DNA from: Sacculina carcini
Lineage: Eukaryota > Arthropoda > Thecostraca > Sacculinidae
DNA length: 64,000 bases
Assembly (NCBI GenBank): GCA_916048095.2
Contig: OU696576.1
Location: forward strand, 5,003,664 to 5,067,663
Direction of reading: 5' to 3'
The stretch's first letter is position 1. Every line of letters begins with the position of its first letter. Made by a program: the position numbers and the translations under genes. Under the pieces are notes generated by a model. The model did no database searches. It was not told the DNA's origin and saw nothing but the letters and a program-made list of their open reading frames with translations. Of the stretch, positions 32,091 through 43,314 are shown piece by piece.

Positions 32091-35000
32091 TCAATTTCTT
32101 TTGAATGATCTCAAAGTTCTGCATTGTTTTGCTTTTTGTTCAATATTTATCCAAATTGTTACACCGGTGATGCTTGAACTAAATTGTCTGCAACGCGTTC
32201 TACTGAAACTTTGGGTGAATTTTTCAGAGTGTCTCGTGTTTCTCTGAAACATTAGTTGCAGTTCTTTAGGTAAAAGATTTTGGAATGCCTTGTACATATG
32301 AGATGCTATGTTCAGGTAAACCAACTTTTCAAATCTTAAAACTATATATTTTTCGAAGATAGTTGCTGTGGTTTCACGGGCTTTCAGATTTCTAATTATT
32401 GTGATGAGATGCTTTTGAACGACGTTTATCTTGGATATTCTTGTTGTGTATGTGGAACCCCAAGTTTCATTGCAGAAATCGAGAATAGGTTTGGCCAAGC
32501 TGTTATACAAAGTCAAACTGGCATTCTCTCCTATATAATTTCTGGCCTTAAACATTGAGTATGCAATACGTGAAAGTTTTTTATTACGGAATTTATATGA
32601 TTTGCCCAGTTCAGATTTTGGTCTAAAGTTATTCCCAGAAATTTTGTGTGTTCCACTCTTTGAATGCAGGAATCATAAATTATTAATCTGAGTCTTGCGT
32701 CCATGTGTTTTCTTGGATCTTGAAAAAGTATGTAATTCGTTTTCACCTTATTGAGAATTAGTTTGGTTCTGTCTAACCATGAATTAAGTAGAGATAATCC
32801 CAGATTAGTTTTATTCTCCAGTATTGATAAATTGGATGCCGTAAAAAACAAATTGGTATCGTCGGCGAACAAAACTTTCTTGCAGCTGTTTGAAAATTCT
32901 AATAAATCGTTGATAAACAGTAGAAATAATTTGGGCCTAAAACTGATCTTTGAGGTACCCCACATGAAATGTCTCTTTTACTCGACGTTGTTCCTCTGAA
33001 AATTACCACTTGCTCCGTTTCTGACAGATAACTCTTGAACCAGTCTAATGCTTTTCCCCTCACTCCATAAAGCTCTAACTTTTTCAGCAATATTTTATGG
33101 TTCACGGTGTCAAAAGCTTTTCTTAAATCAATAAAAATGCCAACTGTCAGTAGCTTTTTGTCCAAAGATTTGGTAATAAATTCAACACTGTCAATTACGG
33201 TTTCGTTCACCGACCTGTTTGTTTGAAAGCCATATTGGCTAGGATCTATTATATTATTTTTGCCAACAAAGGAATCTAATCTGTGTCCAATAATTTTTTC
33301 TAAAATTTTAGAGAATTGAGGCAGTAAAGATATTGGCCTGTAATTTGTGAAGATAGATTTGTCTCCTCTTTTGTATATGGGGACTACTTTTGCAATTTTC
33401 ATAGTTTTTGGGAAAGTTCCTTCCGTTATTGACAGGTTGAATATGTATTCCAAGGGTTGAACTATGAATACTGTAGCTAAATTTATGAGTTTCATATCAA
33501 TGTTATATATGTCATATATGTCATAATGTTATATATGTCATATATCAATGTTATAATGTTATATATGATGATTTTCTACTAGTGCAAGATGATATAGTGT
33601 TGAATATTTCGTTTTCTGTAGTTGGTCGGAGAAACATGGAGTTTGAAACTGTCTTCATACTACACACATCGTATATTTCAGTTGTTTTCAGGTCTTTTGT
33701 TCTTCTTTTCCTATTTTTGTGACGAATCTGTTGAATCCATTTGCAATGTCGTTAAAATCGAATAATTCACTTTCTCTGTCTTTGAAAATATGTGAAGTGT
33801 TTTCACGTTTCCCTCTACCTAGAGCTTCATTCAGTACATTCCATGTATCTTTCGAATTTTTGTACGCTTTCGATAGTTTTTCTGTGTAATAATTTTGTTT
33901 AGCACTGCGTAATAAGGATGTAAATTTGTTGCGATATTTTTTGTAGCTGTTCTCATCCGATTTCTTGCGTGTTTTCAAAAATTTCCGATAGAGATTGTTC
34001 ATATTTTTGCAAGATATTTTCAATCCTTTAGTCAGCCAAGGGCACATTGTTTTTCTATTACTCCTTGTAGTTCTCATTGGGAAACAAGTGTCTACAATAT
34101 TCAAAAACTGTTTTTGAAAATTATCAAAAGCATCATCAACATTCGTAAATTCTGTACATGTTCATATTGTATTTGCCAATAATTGAAGGAAGTTTAATTG
34201 TGAGTCTTGTGTATATACTCTTTTGCAAATGTTTTCCTTGGGTAATTTAGTGCAGCTTAAGTTGATTGCAGCAAATATTGGTAGGTGGTCGCTGACGTCA
34301 AAGGCCAATGTTCCTGCCATTGTTTCAGTGTTATTTATGTTTGTAAAAATATTATCTATAGTTGTAGCCGAGACACTGGTTATCCTTGTATGAGATGATA
34401 TAAGGGGCACAAACCCGTTGCACATAAAAGAGTTTACGAGGTTATTCGAATTTGAGCTACTCTCCATCTTCGTATCAACATTGAAATCTCCAGCTACAAA
34501 CCACATGGTTTTTCTGTTTTGGCTAAAATAATCGCAAATGAATTCAGTATGATGGTCGATGTTTTATGAAGGTGACCTATAAATGCATGTAAAATTAAGA
34601 TCTCTGCGGTCTACTTTGCTTGTCACTGTTATGCATTCCATGACTCCTTCTATGAGTGCTATTTTTATCTCGCAGGGATCTACAATTATTTTGTTATCTA
34701 AATATAGGGCCACACCCCCACTTCCCTTGTTTTTTCTGTGTGCTTCAAAAAGTTGATAACCAGTCATTTGATAGAGATTTAGGTCAGTATTATCGTCGAA
34801 CCACGTTTCCGAGACTGCCACCACATCAGGCGACTTACCGTTGTTATACAGACTTAAAGATTCAATCAGTTCAGTCAATCTGTCGAAATTAGCTCTGAGA
34901 CTTCTGGCATTGATATGAAGTATGAACAGACCTTGAAAAGACTTCAGTGAACTGACTAGTGATTCGATCGAGTTGTGATCGCCATTACATTTATTTACAA

Positions 35001-35180
35001 TGGTATTCAGACTTAACTCATCCATTACACTATTCATATTGTTATCCTGGGAGCTACATATCGTCTGGGTGTTGCCAATTCCACATTTAATGGTCGATAA
35101 ATCACTGACCATAGTCGGTTTTTGACTGCACCTTAGATATCTCTTGTTGCATAAACGGGCAACACATGGCGTTGGAACAA
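32091..35180 (-). pseudogene. LINE-C ORF2: endonuclease-reverse transcriptase, broken
   Basis: The endonuclease shows ILHINARSLRANFD, VVAVSETWFDD, WFVAGDFNVD and FDVSDHLPIF, but is split by a stop at 34564-34566 and a frame change near 34150. RT pieces include YRPISLLPQFSKILEKIIG, FIDLRKAFDTVNHK (motif A), CGVPQRSVLGP (motif B, Arg where Gly is usual) and FADDTNLFF (motif C). A frame change at about 32960 separates B from C. A TA-rich satellite-like insertion ('gttatatatgtcatat' repeats, 33496-33590) cuts the region before the RT. The C-terminal domain (32555-32091) retains YNSLAKPILDFCNETWGS. Not functional. Confidence 0.85.
33496..33590. repeat. TA-rich short tandem repeat inside LINE-C
   Basis: Repeated 'atgttatatatgtcatat' segments, with no counterpart in intact LINE ORF2s. 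Probably microsatellite expansion at a small insertion. Confidence 0.6.
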
Positions 35181-36145
35181 TGATTGATATCGTCCTTCTT
35201 GAAGCGGATGCAGTTAATACACTTGTAGTTGTTCGATGTGCAGCTTCTTGAGTCGTAACTACCCGCACACTTGAAACAATACGGCCCATCACCGGCAGAT
35301 TTGGCCGCGCAGTTGGCTGCTGTGTGACCGTACCGCTGACAGTGGTAGCACGCCATTGCGTAGTATCTGTCCAGCACTTTGTAAATACCCCATTCCAGCC
35401 TTAACTTGTCTCCTAATTTTGAAATTTCCCTTCTGATCTCGGCACTGCACTTTATCACAAAATGGCTCGTGTTTCCCGCCGCAGGTTTCTTGAATAGCAC
35501 CTCCATCTTTTTTCCGTCCTCAATTTCACACAGTGTTTTTTTAGCCATCAAATTGTCAAATATTTTGTCCTCGTCCTCTTCTCTGTTGACATTACACAGC
35601 ATAATTTTTGGCTCTATTTTCTTGATAATTTTCGTCGAAATATTTGTCTCGGTCCGGAGTCTCTCTGCCGCAACTTCACGTTCTTTCTTAGGTTCAAAAT
35701 CCATGACGATATTTCCATTCTTAGTGAATTTTGTATTTTCAACATTCATGCTATGAATGATTGATTTCACCTTCTTTTTGTCCACTGTTTCTCTTTCTGT
35801 TGATTGAACCAGCAACAAATTTTTTCCTTTTTTTGCCGCTTCCAACCATGGACTTTCCGTACATTTTCTTGACACATCGAATGCACCTGACTCGCCTGAC
35901 TTGCCGGATACACAACACTGCATTTCAGCCTTTCTCCCAACACTGTATACACTGCTCTCCAATTTATCCACCCTTTGGCACACCAAATCCAATTTCTGCT
36001 CCAATTTGTCGTCTCTTGACATCTTTCTCATGAGTTCTTCATTTGCCGACCTCAGGTCTTCCACCATTTGTTTGAGATTCTTTATTTCCTCATTCTTCTT
36101 ACTGCAATCTCGGCAAAATTTTTTCTTGGCTGTTGATGCTGCCAT
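35102..36145 (-). CDS. LINE-C ORF1: coiled-coil, zinc-knuckle gag-like protein
   Basis: 347 codons, MAASTAKKKFCRDCSKKNEE at the start. Residues 15-70 form a coiled coil (IKNLKQMVEDLRSANEELMR). A central RRM-like part spans about 110-260, containing VVQ-like strands and FTKNGNIVMDFEPKKEREVA. Three Cys clusters follow: CYHCQRYGHTAANC (C266-C279), CFKCAGSYDSRSC (290-302) and CINCIRFKKDDINHC (309-323). This is the usual Jockey/CR1-type ORF1 plan for binding element RNA. The frame is unbroken even though its partner ORF2 is destroyed. Confidence 0.8.
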   Translation of the reverse strand: MAASTAKKKFCRDCSKKNEEIKNLKQMVEDLRSANEELMRKMSRDDKLEQKLDLVCQRVDKLESSVYSVGRKAEMQCCVSGKSGESGAFDVSRKCTESPWLEAAKKGKNLLLVQSTERETVDKKKVKSIIHSMNVENTKFTKNGNIVMDFEPKKEREVAAERLRTETNISTKIIKKIEPKIMLCNVNREEDEDKIFDNLMAKKTLCEIEDGKKMEVLFKKPAAGNTSHFVIKCSAEIRREISKLGDKLRLEWGIYKVLDRYYAMACYHCQRYGHTAANCAAKSAGDGPYCFKCAGSYDSRSCTSNNYKCINCIRFKKDDINHCSNAMCCPFMQQEISKVQSKTDYGQ

Positions 36146-36261
36146 TTTCCGTTCTTGTTATTGACAAAATTTCAGAATTCAGGATATTTTTTGTATAAAA
36201 AAAAACAAACTTTCACTAAAGTAAGACTATGAAAACCGAGTAAGACTATGAAAAGCCGCTG

Positions 36262-37106
36262 AAATATTGAGGAAAATATAGTCTTTCTATTCAGTATAGT
36301 GTAGCATTAATTAACTGTACGCAATAAAACCATATCATTCATGTTTGGTGCTAATATGATGCATTTTGAATTGCGATTGGGCTTCAGTGAAATTTAATCA
36401 GTGTATATTCCTGTGTAATCCCATGTGCGCATAATAGCTATCAAATTGGCAACATGTCCTTTCGAATTTACACCGCAGTAACTTCCTTTAGGTACACTTA
36501 GGAAATTAAAAATTATACCGTATTGTAGAAAACATAATTTTTACGATGGTATAATGGTACGATGGTATTATTTATTTTGATGTGTGACAAATAATTACTG
36601 AGAAATAGGGAGAAATATTAATTAATTTTAGTCGCACTGTGTTCAAGTAAATTTTTTTACTTGGATTAGAATTTAGCTAATTTAACCAATTTTATTATTC
36701 ATTTTTGGGTATTAATTATAATCTATCTTGTAGAACACAAGATTTTTCTACACGCTGGTTTAATTTTTATAGCTGTACCATTGCTAGTATATGAGGAAGA
36801 AATGGCAGAATATTGACCAAAATTTTAGTATTTTTCAGGGCTCATTTTGTCTTTACACCGCTATAACTTTTTTTCCACTTTTTAAATGTAAAATTTAACC
36901 TATCGTGTAGAAAAGACAATTTACAACATGATGGTGTAAATTGTTAGCCGGTACGCCAAGTGATGGCCGAAACGTAGCTGGCAGAAAAATAGACCGGTGA
37001 GTGATAAATAGGAGGATAAATAGAAAAATAGACCGGTGGAAAATAGGAGGGTGGGACAAACAGACACACAGACAGACAGACAGACAGAGGATCTCTTTCA
37101 TACAGA
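36262..37106 (-). mobile_element. non-autonomous Helitron, 5' part (3' end cut by LINE-C)
   Basis: Minus-strand start TCTGTATGAAAGAGATCCTC (37106) followed by a GTCT-rich run corresponds to the better-kept start at 58798. The body is collinear with 58880-61500, including the distinctive 'tgtagcattaattaactgta' segment (inverse at 61465-61500). Similarity ends at about 36262, exactly where LINE-C's 5' UTR begins. Confidence 0.7.
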
Positions 37107-37384
37107 TTAAATAATCTATAAATATAACATGTAAAAATGTACAAAACATAAATTACAGTCGTTTCTATATACTAAAATCCAACATCAGAGGACAATTGGG
37201 GCTCATCCTAAAAACCATAAAAAACACAACATATCCTACAAAACATATTTTTGCAGCAACAAAAGAGCGGGTTTTTTCGCATATCTATTCACACCGCATT
37301 TACACTCTTGGTGTCGTCAACGATTTCGCAGTGCGTGGAATGTCGCTAATTAACTTGGATCTAACAAATATTGATGACTAAAAA

Positions 37385-37510
37385 CAGTTTGGTCTACAAA
37401 AAGTTGAAGAACATAGTTGTGGCTTTCCAGCAGCAGCAAATGAAGTGAGCAGGTTTGGCTATTAGGTGGCGGTAAACGCGGATTATGTGATAATATGGTT
37501 TATAGATAGA
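37385..37510 (+). repeat. dispersed repeat, second copy (see 14275-14400)
   Basis: The plus-strand match includes gtggctttccagcagcagca and ggctattaggtggc. It ends at the point where a Helitron terminus (minus strand, CAAG in place of CTAG) begins near 37511. Confidence 0.5.
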
Positions 37511-37672
37511 CTTGCATTTAAACCCGCCCGTTGTGCGGAACAAGTTAAAACAAATGAATACAAATTATGGAGCAAAAAATGGGTCTAGAATAAGTATATG
37601 CCAAAAGAAAAGTCTAAAATTGTATATTTTCATAATTAACGAAGTTTTTCCCCCAACACGCCTCATATTTAA
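37511..37672 (-). repeat. Helitron 3'-end units, left of piggyBac
   Basis: The hairpin unit at 37519-37542 (plus strand aacccgcccgttgtgcggaa) and the start of the next unit ('cgcctcatattt') are interrupted at TTAA by the piggyBac element. Confidence 0.7.
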
Positions 37673-39723
37673 CCCATTAACCGGCGACAAAAAAATTAAT
37701 GAAGTTGGCTAATTGAAATTAGTTATTTTTTGTATAATTAGGTTCATTATACATAGTGAAATACGAAAACAAAATTTAATATGTTATTTTCTAGGATTTT
37801 CAGGGTGATCTAAAAATAGATCACTGCCCGAGAGCGCCGTAGGTTACACCGCGTATGGTGGGTGTATTTCAAATGTCATATATTATTCAACAGACTGTCT
37901 GCACACTGTGATCTAACTATGAATGAGGCTGTGGCCTTCCTGGACGACCTTGGCCTCGATGTCAATGAGGTTGAGGCTAACATTCTTCTAAGTTGAGGAT
38001 GGCATTGGTTTCCAAGACTCAATCGATGAGATGATCATAAAGTATTACGGCCATCACGACCTGAAGCTGTTCATTCGAAGAAAAACCCATTCGATTCGGA
38101 TACAAGTTATGGTTATTGTGCGCCTGCGACGGAAACATGTACGCTTCACCTTTGTATCAGTACAAGGAGCAGGGTCACTCAGCAGGGAGCCCGATGGGTT
38201 CTCGAGTAGTACTCAGTCCCATCTCCCTGGTCGACATCGCTAGCGGGAAGGAAATCTCCTTCGACAAATTGTCCGCCTCTCTATCACTTCTTGTCTCGTT
38301 GACCAAAATGAGATTCAGTGCGTTAGGAACCATCCTCGTCAATTAAACCAAGAAGAATCCGTTCAAGTCGGACAAGGGGATGAAGGTTAGGGACTCTGGA
38401 GCAGAAATTCAACCAGAAGAACCAGATTATTTTTGTCAAGTGGAACGACAGCAGCTTTGTTTACATGGCAACGAACCACTCCAAATCACGCCCTACAGTG
38501 AAGGCGTTGCTGTACAGCCGCGCCGAGAATAAGGTGAAGGTCGGCAAATATGTTGTTATGTCCCAGGTTCGTTTGGTCCCGCTTCAGTCCCGGGTCTCTT
38601 TTTACTATGTTAGGTTATGTATGATCAGGTTAGTTGGGAAAGTGAAAGAGCCGGACTGAAGCAGGACCAAATATACCTAGGGTGCATATATCCTTATCCA
38701 AACGTCCTTAGCTCCGTGGAAGTCGACATGCTCCGCGTCATCTCCAAGTACAACAGTAACATGCGGTCGTGGACCACCACGATTGGATGGTGGCGCACTT
38801 TGTGATTGAGATCGAAGATAAATATATACTTCTCTCTTCTGATGGGGCTTCCCAGATGACCTTGGTGAATGCCTGGTTAATTCACAAGACCCATGGTTCA
38901 GAAGCCGGAATAGGTTTCGGGCCTCGACTTCACGCGCGAGGTGGCGGTCTCATATATGAAGATCACCAATGGCAAGAACTCAATCATCTCACGGGCCCAG
39001 ATCGCTTCTCGCGTTGGACTGGCAGCGCAGCCTCCGCTGGACTCCAGCTTCAACGGCCTCGGCCATATTCGCCTCGTGCGTGAACAGCAACGTCAATGTC
39101 AGGAACCCGGTTGCAAGTCGAGCCCGCTGTCCTACTACGGAAACTGTGCAAACACTACACTGTGCAGGCGGTATTTCAATCCTTATCATACGACATAAAA
39201 AATTACCGACAGACAGCTCGAAAAAGTCCATTTCGCGTTCCGATACGGACCATCTGGACTTCGATTGAAACTATTGTATATACTCGAAGGCAGTGACGGC
39301 GCCAGGACTTTTCCGGTAGGGGACTGAGAGTGCCATTATAAGCGTAAACCGACAGTGATCTATTTTTAGATCACTGAATGTAAATCGTTCCTATACAGAA
39401 GATATAATTATTAGAGCATTGAAATGTGTTGTGAAGCAGCATGAGGTAATAAATATATTATTAAAGCCAAATATTTTTCTACTCGAGGTCGTGTGTCTAT
39501 GCTGTGGGTCAACAAAGAGAACCACCGAAAAAAGGGTAGTAATGATCTACTTCAATACTTTATTAGGACAAGTTAAAAACTCCAAGGTAATTATTTAAAG
39601 CTAAATATCATAAGTACAAGGTCCAAATATTATAACAAATATATTATATTCATCATATCAAAAAACAATTCTGAGAAAAAAGTTGAAATTGATCTATTTT
39701 TGGATCACTGCTGGCTAATGGGT
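37673..39723 (+). mobile_element. piggyBac transposon, decayed, in a TTAA site
   Basis: 2,051 bp bounded by TTAA on both sides (37669-37672 and 39724-39727). The termini are CCCATTAACCGGC on the left and, inverted, CCCATTAGCCAGC on the right; piggyBac ends start CCC. Subterminal palindromes of the type GATCTAAAAATAGATC lie at 37811, 39357 and 39692. Removing the element restores a Helitron tail unit ('cctcatat-TTAA-accagcccatcatgcgg'). Confidence 0.9.
37921..39290 (+). pseudogene. piggyBac transposase (DDE_Tnp_1_7), broken
   Basis: Readable parts in changing frames are IIKYYGHHDLKLFIRRK, then IRFGYKLWLLCACDGNMYAS, then ISFDKLSASLSLLVSLTKMR, then a stop (38343-38345). After the stop come TKKNPFKSDKGMKVRDSG and IIFVKWNDSSFVYMATNH. 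This is the order of a piggyBac catalytic domain: the 'PIRFGYK-W' block, the block around the second Asp (here FDK), then the W-D-block near the third Asp. Several stops and frameshifts make it inactive. A Cys-rich stretch near 39100-39190 may be the remains of the C-terminal zinc-binding region. Confidence 0.8.
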
Positions 39724-39922
39724 TAAACCAGCCCATCATGCGGAATTATTCAGAAATGAAACATGAAACAAACAATGAGCTAATGATGAATAATTATTAA
39801 AGTTTTTCATCAAAATATTTCCAAAGTATATTTATAACCTCACATCATTCCCCAACATCACTTGCTCAAGTACTTTTTTACTTTTCCGCTGGAATATTTA
39901 CTGCAAGTAAACTGTCAAACTG
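39724..39922 (-). repeat. Helitron tail, right of piggyBac
   Basis: It continues the unit interrupted by piggyBac ('accagcccatcatgcgga', then 'aattattcag') and remains similar to 22180-22275 up to about 39850. The last 70 bp are unassigned. Confidence 0.6.
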
Positions 39923-40474
39923 TGCATCTAACGAATCTTCCTGCACCTTTAAGTCGTTCTTCTTTTACGCCCCTCGCTTGTATAATTCTCTTCCTTCTCA
40001 TATCACCCGCGCCTCTACATTTTGGTCATTCCGCCGTCGGTTTCACCTGTACCTTTTTGACTTTTCATTTGATCCCATCTCTCACTCACTCTCTCTCCTT
40101 TCGCCTCTCTGTGATATTGTTTCAACCATTTCTCCGTTTCATGATTGTTTCAATTCTCCTCGTTGTCTTATTTTTCCCTGTCTTGAGCACAGTTACTGCT
40201 TCCTTTCCTTCCTTGCTGCTATATTTTTTCTATTGTGAATGTTCTCTGTAATAATTCTCTGTCGATTTTATTGTTCGAACATACCACTTGATTTTTGGAT
40301 CTGTGCTATTTGTGCTTGTGCTTGCTATTTACTCATTTTGGTTTCTTTTGTGACTTCACGCTCCTTTATCTGCTGATTTCTCCCTTATTCTCAATAATTG
40401 TCGGTTTACCACAATAGATGATTGATGTTTGATCGTTTTACCTCAATTGATGTTTTCCGTTTTTAGCATATCGG

Positions 40475-40945
40475 ATGTTCGGTAGCAGCACAATCTCAAA
40501 AAGTTGTTTTCGCTGTTTCATTTTGCCAATTCTGGAGTACTGCGCCCCCGTGTGGTCTTCTGCTGCGGATTGTCACCTCAATCTCATCAACAGAGTTGTT
40601 AGAACTTGCAAGTTCCTCTGTGGTGACTTGGTTCTTGGTGATCTTTGCCATCGTCGAAAGGTCAGCAGTGTGTGCATGCTGTACAAGATCAAGCACAACG
40701 ACCATCATCCGATGAGCAAGTCAATTCCTGATGATTTCGTGGCAGCAAGAAGCACACGGTTTACATCCAAACAGCATTCCCAGTGCATGGCTCCAATTCG
40801 TTGTCGTACAAAACAATTCCAACGTTGCTTTCTTCCGGCCACTGTGTCTACTTGGAACACGTTGAAGGAGGAGGCTTTCTTGCAGAGCAATTTGAACAAA
40901 TTCAAGGCCAAAGTAAATGAAATGCTACTGAAAGAGCGGAATTGA
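40475..40945 (+). pseudogene. LINE-D ORF2 C-terminal domain (5'-truncated)
   Basis: The open frame begins past the RT catalytic core. It has CFILPILEYCAPVWSSA (the post-RT 'LEY-xxxVW' block), INRVVRTCKFLCGD, LCHRRKVSSVCMLYKIKH and a final TVSTWNTLKEEAFL followed by LNKFKAKVNEMLLKERN. These are standard elements of Jockey/CR1-type ORF2 C-termini. The RT and endonuclease are absent because reverse transcription stopped early, so this fragment has no catalytic function. Confidence 0.75.
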
Positions 40946-41116
40946 CTGTTGAGTCTTATTAATTGTATATTTATTCATATTTATTGTTATTTATTCATGC
41001 TTATTGTTATTTATTATTTATTTTCTATTTATTTATATTTATTCCTATTTTACTCTCTATTTATTACTATTTATCATTGGTTGTTGTTATTTATTAAATT
41101 ATACTTTTACTCAGTG

Positions 41117-41345
41117 TTGGCTGTTGTTGTTTATTGAATCATATTTATTGTTGTTGCTGTTTATTGAGTCAGATTTATTGTTGTTGTTGTTTATTGAATC
41201 ATATTTATTGTTGTTGCTGTTTATTGAATCATATTTATTGTTGTTGTTGTTTATTGAATCATATTTATTGGTGTTATTGTTTATTGAATCATATTTATTT
41301 GTGTTGTTGTTACTTATTGAATCATATTTATATTTATTGTTGGAT
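41117..41345 (+). repeat. 30-bp minisatellite in LINE-D 3' UTR
   Basis: The unit 'ttattgaatcatatttattg' plus ttgttgttgc repeats with a 30-bp period for about 7.5 copies, producing artificial Leu/Ile/Cys-rich frames. Confidence 0.85.
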
Positions 41346-42060
41346 GTTTCTTTTTTGAATCATATGTATTGTTCTTGATTGTTATTTATTACTTATTTAT
41401 TAATATTTATTCTTATTTATTGATGGCTGTTTTTTAATGAATCACATATTTATTGTTGATTGTTATTATTTATTGAGGAACGTGGGCGGAGTGACATTAT
41501 GGATTGTTATCGGATGATGGTTTATTATTTATTGTTATTTATTTATTATTTTCTTTCCAACTCTCTTTCTAGACTTATTTCTCTTCGAACTCTCTTTCTC
41601 TCTTAATCTTTTGGGCGCTTCCGGTACATGGGGCCACCTCAGGGTGGTAATAGTGCTTGCACTCTTCCCATGCTACTGGATTTGCCTGTAATTAATAATA
41701 ATAATAGCGCTTGTGTTTTACCGGCGCTATAGCAAATACACGTTGTTGTTGTTGTTGTTGTCATATATCCCGCCATCATTCATGCCCGCAAATCGTGTAT
41801 GTGCTACCCTTCTACATTACTCCAATATTTTTACTGATAAAAAGTTGATATTTTGTGCTAGACTGTGGACACGAACAAAATATTTTGTTTTAATTTTATG
41901 AGATTACATATACAGATCATTGAATTTTAAAGAGTAAAACTTATTTTTTCCCAGTAGTTTTTTCAAGTTAAAATGTGGCCTACACATGAACATCTGCTAA
42001 TAATATCCAATGATGACTTGGTAACAAAGATCCACACAGCGACAGTAATGAACACGTTGG

Positions 42061-43314
42061 GATATGATAACATTCGTTTAGTCTGACGGAGTACAACTTG
42101 GCTCGAAGTTGTGACTCGGTAAATTTGCGTATTTGGCGGAAATCACCCTGGATGGATACAACCAAGTATCGAGGACTAGGTTGGGCCTTGTCATGGTCAA
42201 CAGCAAGATATACCAAGTCTCCGACCTTCAGATGGATGGTCCTCGGCATGGGTCGGCGATGGCGCGATTTGGAAGAATAGTTGTGAGGATGGTTCGAAAG
42301 GCCTTTGGTGTGTTGATGCATGATGAGCTTGTGATCATCGAGAGGAATGTTGGAATGAGAGAATTGATCACGGGAAAAATACATCTCCTGGGATGATAAT
42401 CCAGGGCCTCTCAATCGCGAATTCAGTAGAGATGTAGCAATAGCCAAGTCAGAGGATGAAACACTTCTCGCGTCCGGATTCAGACGTTTGAGTTCATCAC
42501 GAAGCTCACCGATGGCGTGTTCCGCAACTGGATTCTTGTTGCATTTTTTAGCACAACCTACTTCGAGTGTAATGCCAACGCTTTGAAGTCGAGGACTCGA
42601 CACCAGACTCAAAAATCCTGGAGCCGGATCGACTCGGAAAGTAATAACTGAACTACTTGCAGCGCGCAATTGGACACATAAAGTGATGAGTGCTGACTCC
42701 AATGAAAGAGCTGTTTCGTCAGGGATAAGACTTGTGAGTGTAAAAGAAGTCACGGTTTCCCGTAACACCAAGATGAGTTGGCGGTGGAAATGTATCACAT
42801 CGGCAGCATACGAAATCCCGACCGAAGAGACTGGTGGCGCTGTGGTGGATTCAACAAGAGGAAGAGGGAGTTTCCTGAGTGATGCGCATGTGTGACATCC
42901 TGAATAAAGAGTTTTGAGATGAGTATCCAAGTCTAATGTGAGAAAATACCTTGTGAATACTTGTTTCAATTGGTGTTGTGTGGGATGTAAAAGGCGAAAG
43001 TGTAACGCACTCAATAGACCGGGTGTAGCAGAACGTGGTATCACGATACATTCACGTGTGACAGAAAATGGTGCTGGACGTCTCACGACAAGTACACCAT
43101 CACTAGCAAGAGAACAGGTCTGTAAATAGCGTTTGACCTCACGAACATTGGTATGTTTCCGTGTTGGTCGTGTTCCTTGCGATAAATGGGCTTTTGTTCG
43201 ACGCAGATAAGGACATTCTTGTTGTGCTGCCTTCCACGTTTGTCGTGTGGCGAAAGGCAAGCGTGATTTGCCCGAGAGGATGTCGTCAACTTGGATGGAT
43301 CGCACTGTGGCGTC
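42061..43314 (-). pseudogene. E1 integrase
   Basis: It continues in the same frame as RT-RNase H after a single stop at 43315. The N-terminal HHCC zinc motif is visible: LHFRLLHPTQHQLKQVF, then GCHTCASL. The catalytic core is unusual for Gypsy integrases. The first Asp is in ISYAADVIHFH and the second in TFRVDPAPGFLSL in place of the usual TDNG. The Glu is in NKNPVAEHAIGELRDELKRL. The C-terminal part contains HLKVGDLVYLAVDHDKAQPS and ends RLNECYHIP near 42075. E2 encodes the same domain with the same layout, so the divergence is family-level rather than decay. Confidence 0.8.

Larger units (their letters stand above)
32086..36262 (-). mobile_element. LINE-C: non-LTR retrotransposon, ORF1 intact, ORF2 broken
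   Basis: ORF1 (36145-35102) is intact and ORF2 (about 35180-32091) is broken. The stop of ORF2 lies only a few bases from the start of LINE-B, so the 3' UTR is minimal or cut by LINE-B. The 5' end lies near 36262, where Helitron sequence begins. The 5' UTR contains two copies of 'gtaagactatgaaaa'. Confidence 0.8.
40468..41705 (+). mobile_element. LINE-D: 5'-truncated LINE nested in LINE-A copy 2
   Basis: It carries the end of an ORF2, a long AT-rich 3' UTR with a 30-bp minisatellite, and a 3' end 'ctactggatttgcctgtaat' followed by (TAA)n at 41692-41706. A 4-bp TAGC at both edges may be a target duplication. The same 3' tail occurs inverted at 58190-58280. Confidence 0.75.
39923..41755 (+). 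mobile_element. LINE-A copy 2, 5'-truncated and interrupted by LINE-D
   Basis: From about 39923 the plus strand matches the minus-strand end of LINE-A: 'gtgcatctaacgaatcttcc' equals LINE-A near 15640, and the peptide MYNSLPSHITRASTFWSFRR matches LINE-A's C-terminus. Similarity stops at 40467 and resumes at 41706 with gcgcttgtgttttaccggcg, then GCTATAGCAAATACACG and a (TTG)n tail ending at about 41755. The gap is filled by LINE-D. Confidence 0.8.

Noticed and set aside
35406-36164. Plus-strand frames opposite LINE-C ORF1
   Set aside because: Shadows of the minus-strand ORF1, Phe/Ser/Leu-rich as expected for antisense of a Lys/Glu-rich protein.
41004-41378. 124-codon Leu/Ile-rich frame resembling a membrane protein
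   Set aside because: It is the translation of the 30-bp minisatellite in the LINE-D 3' UTR.
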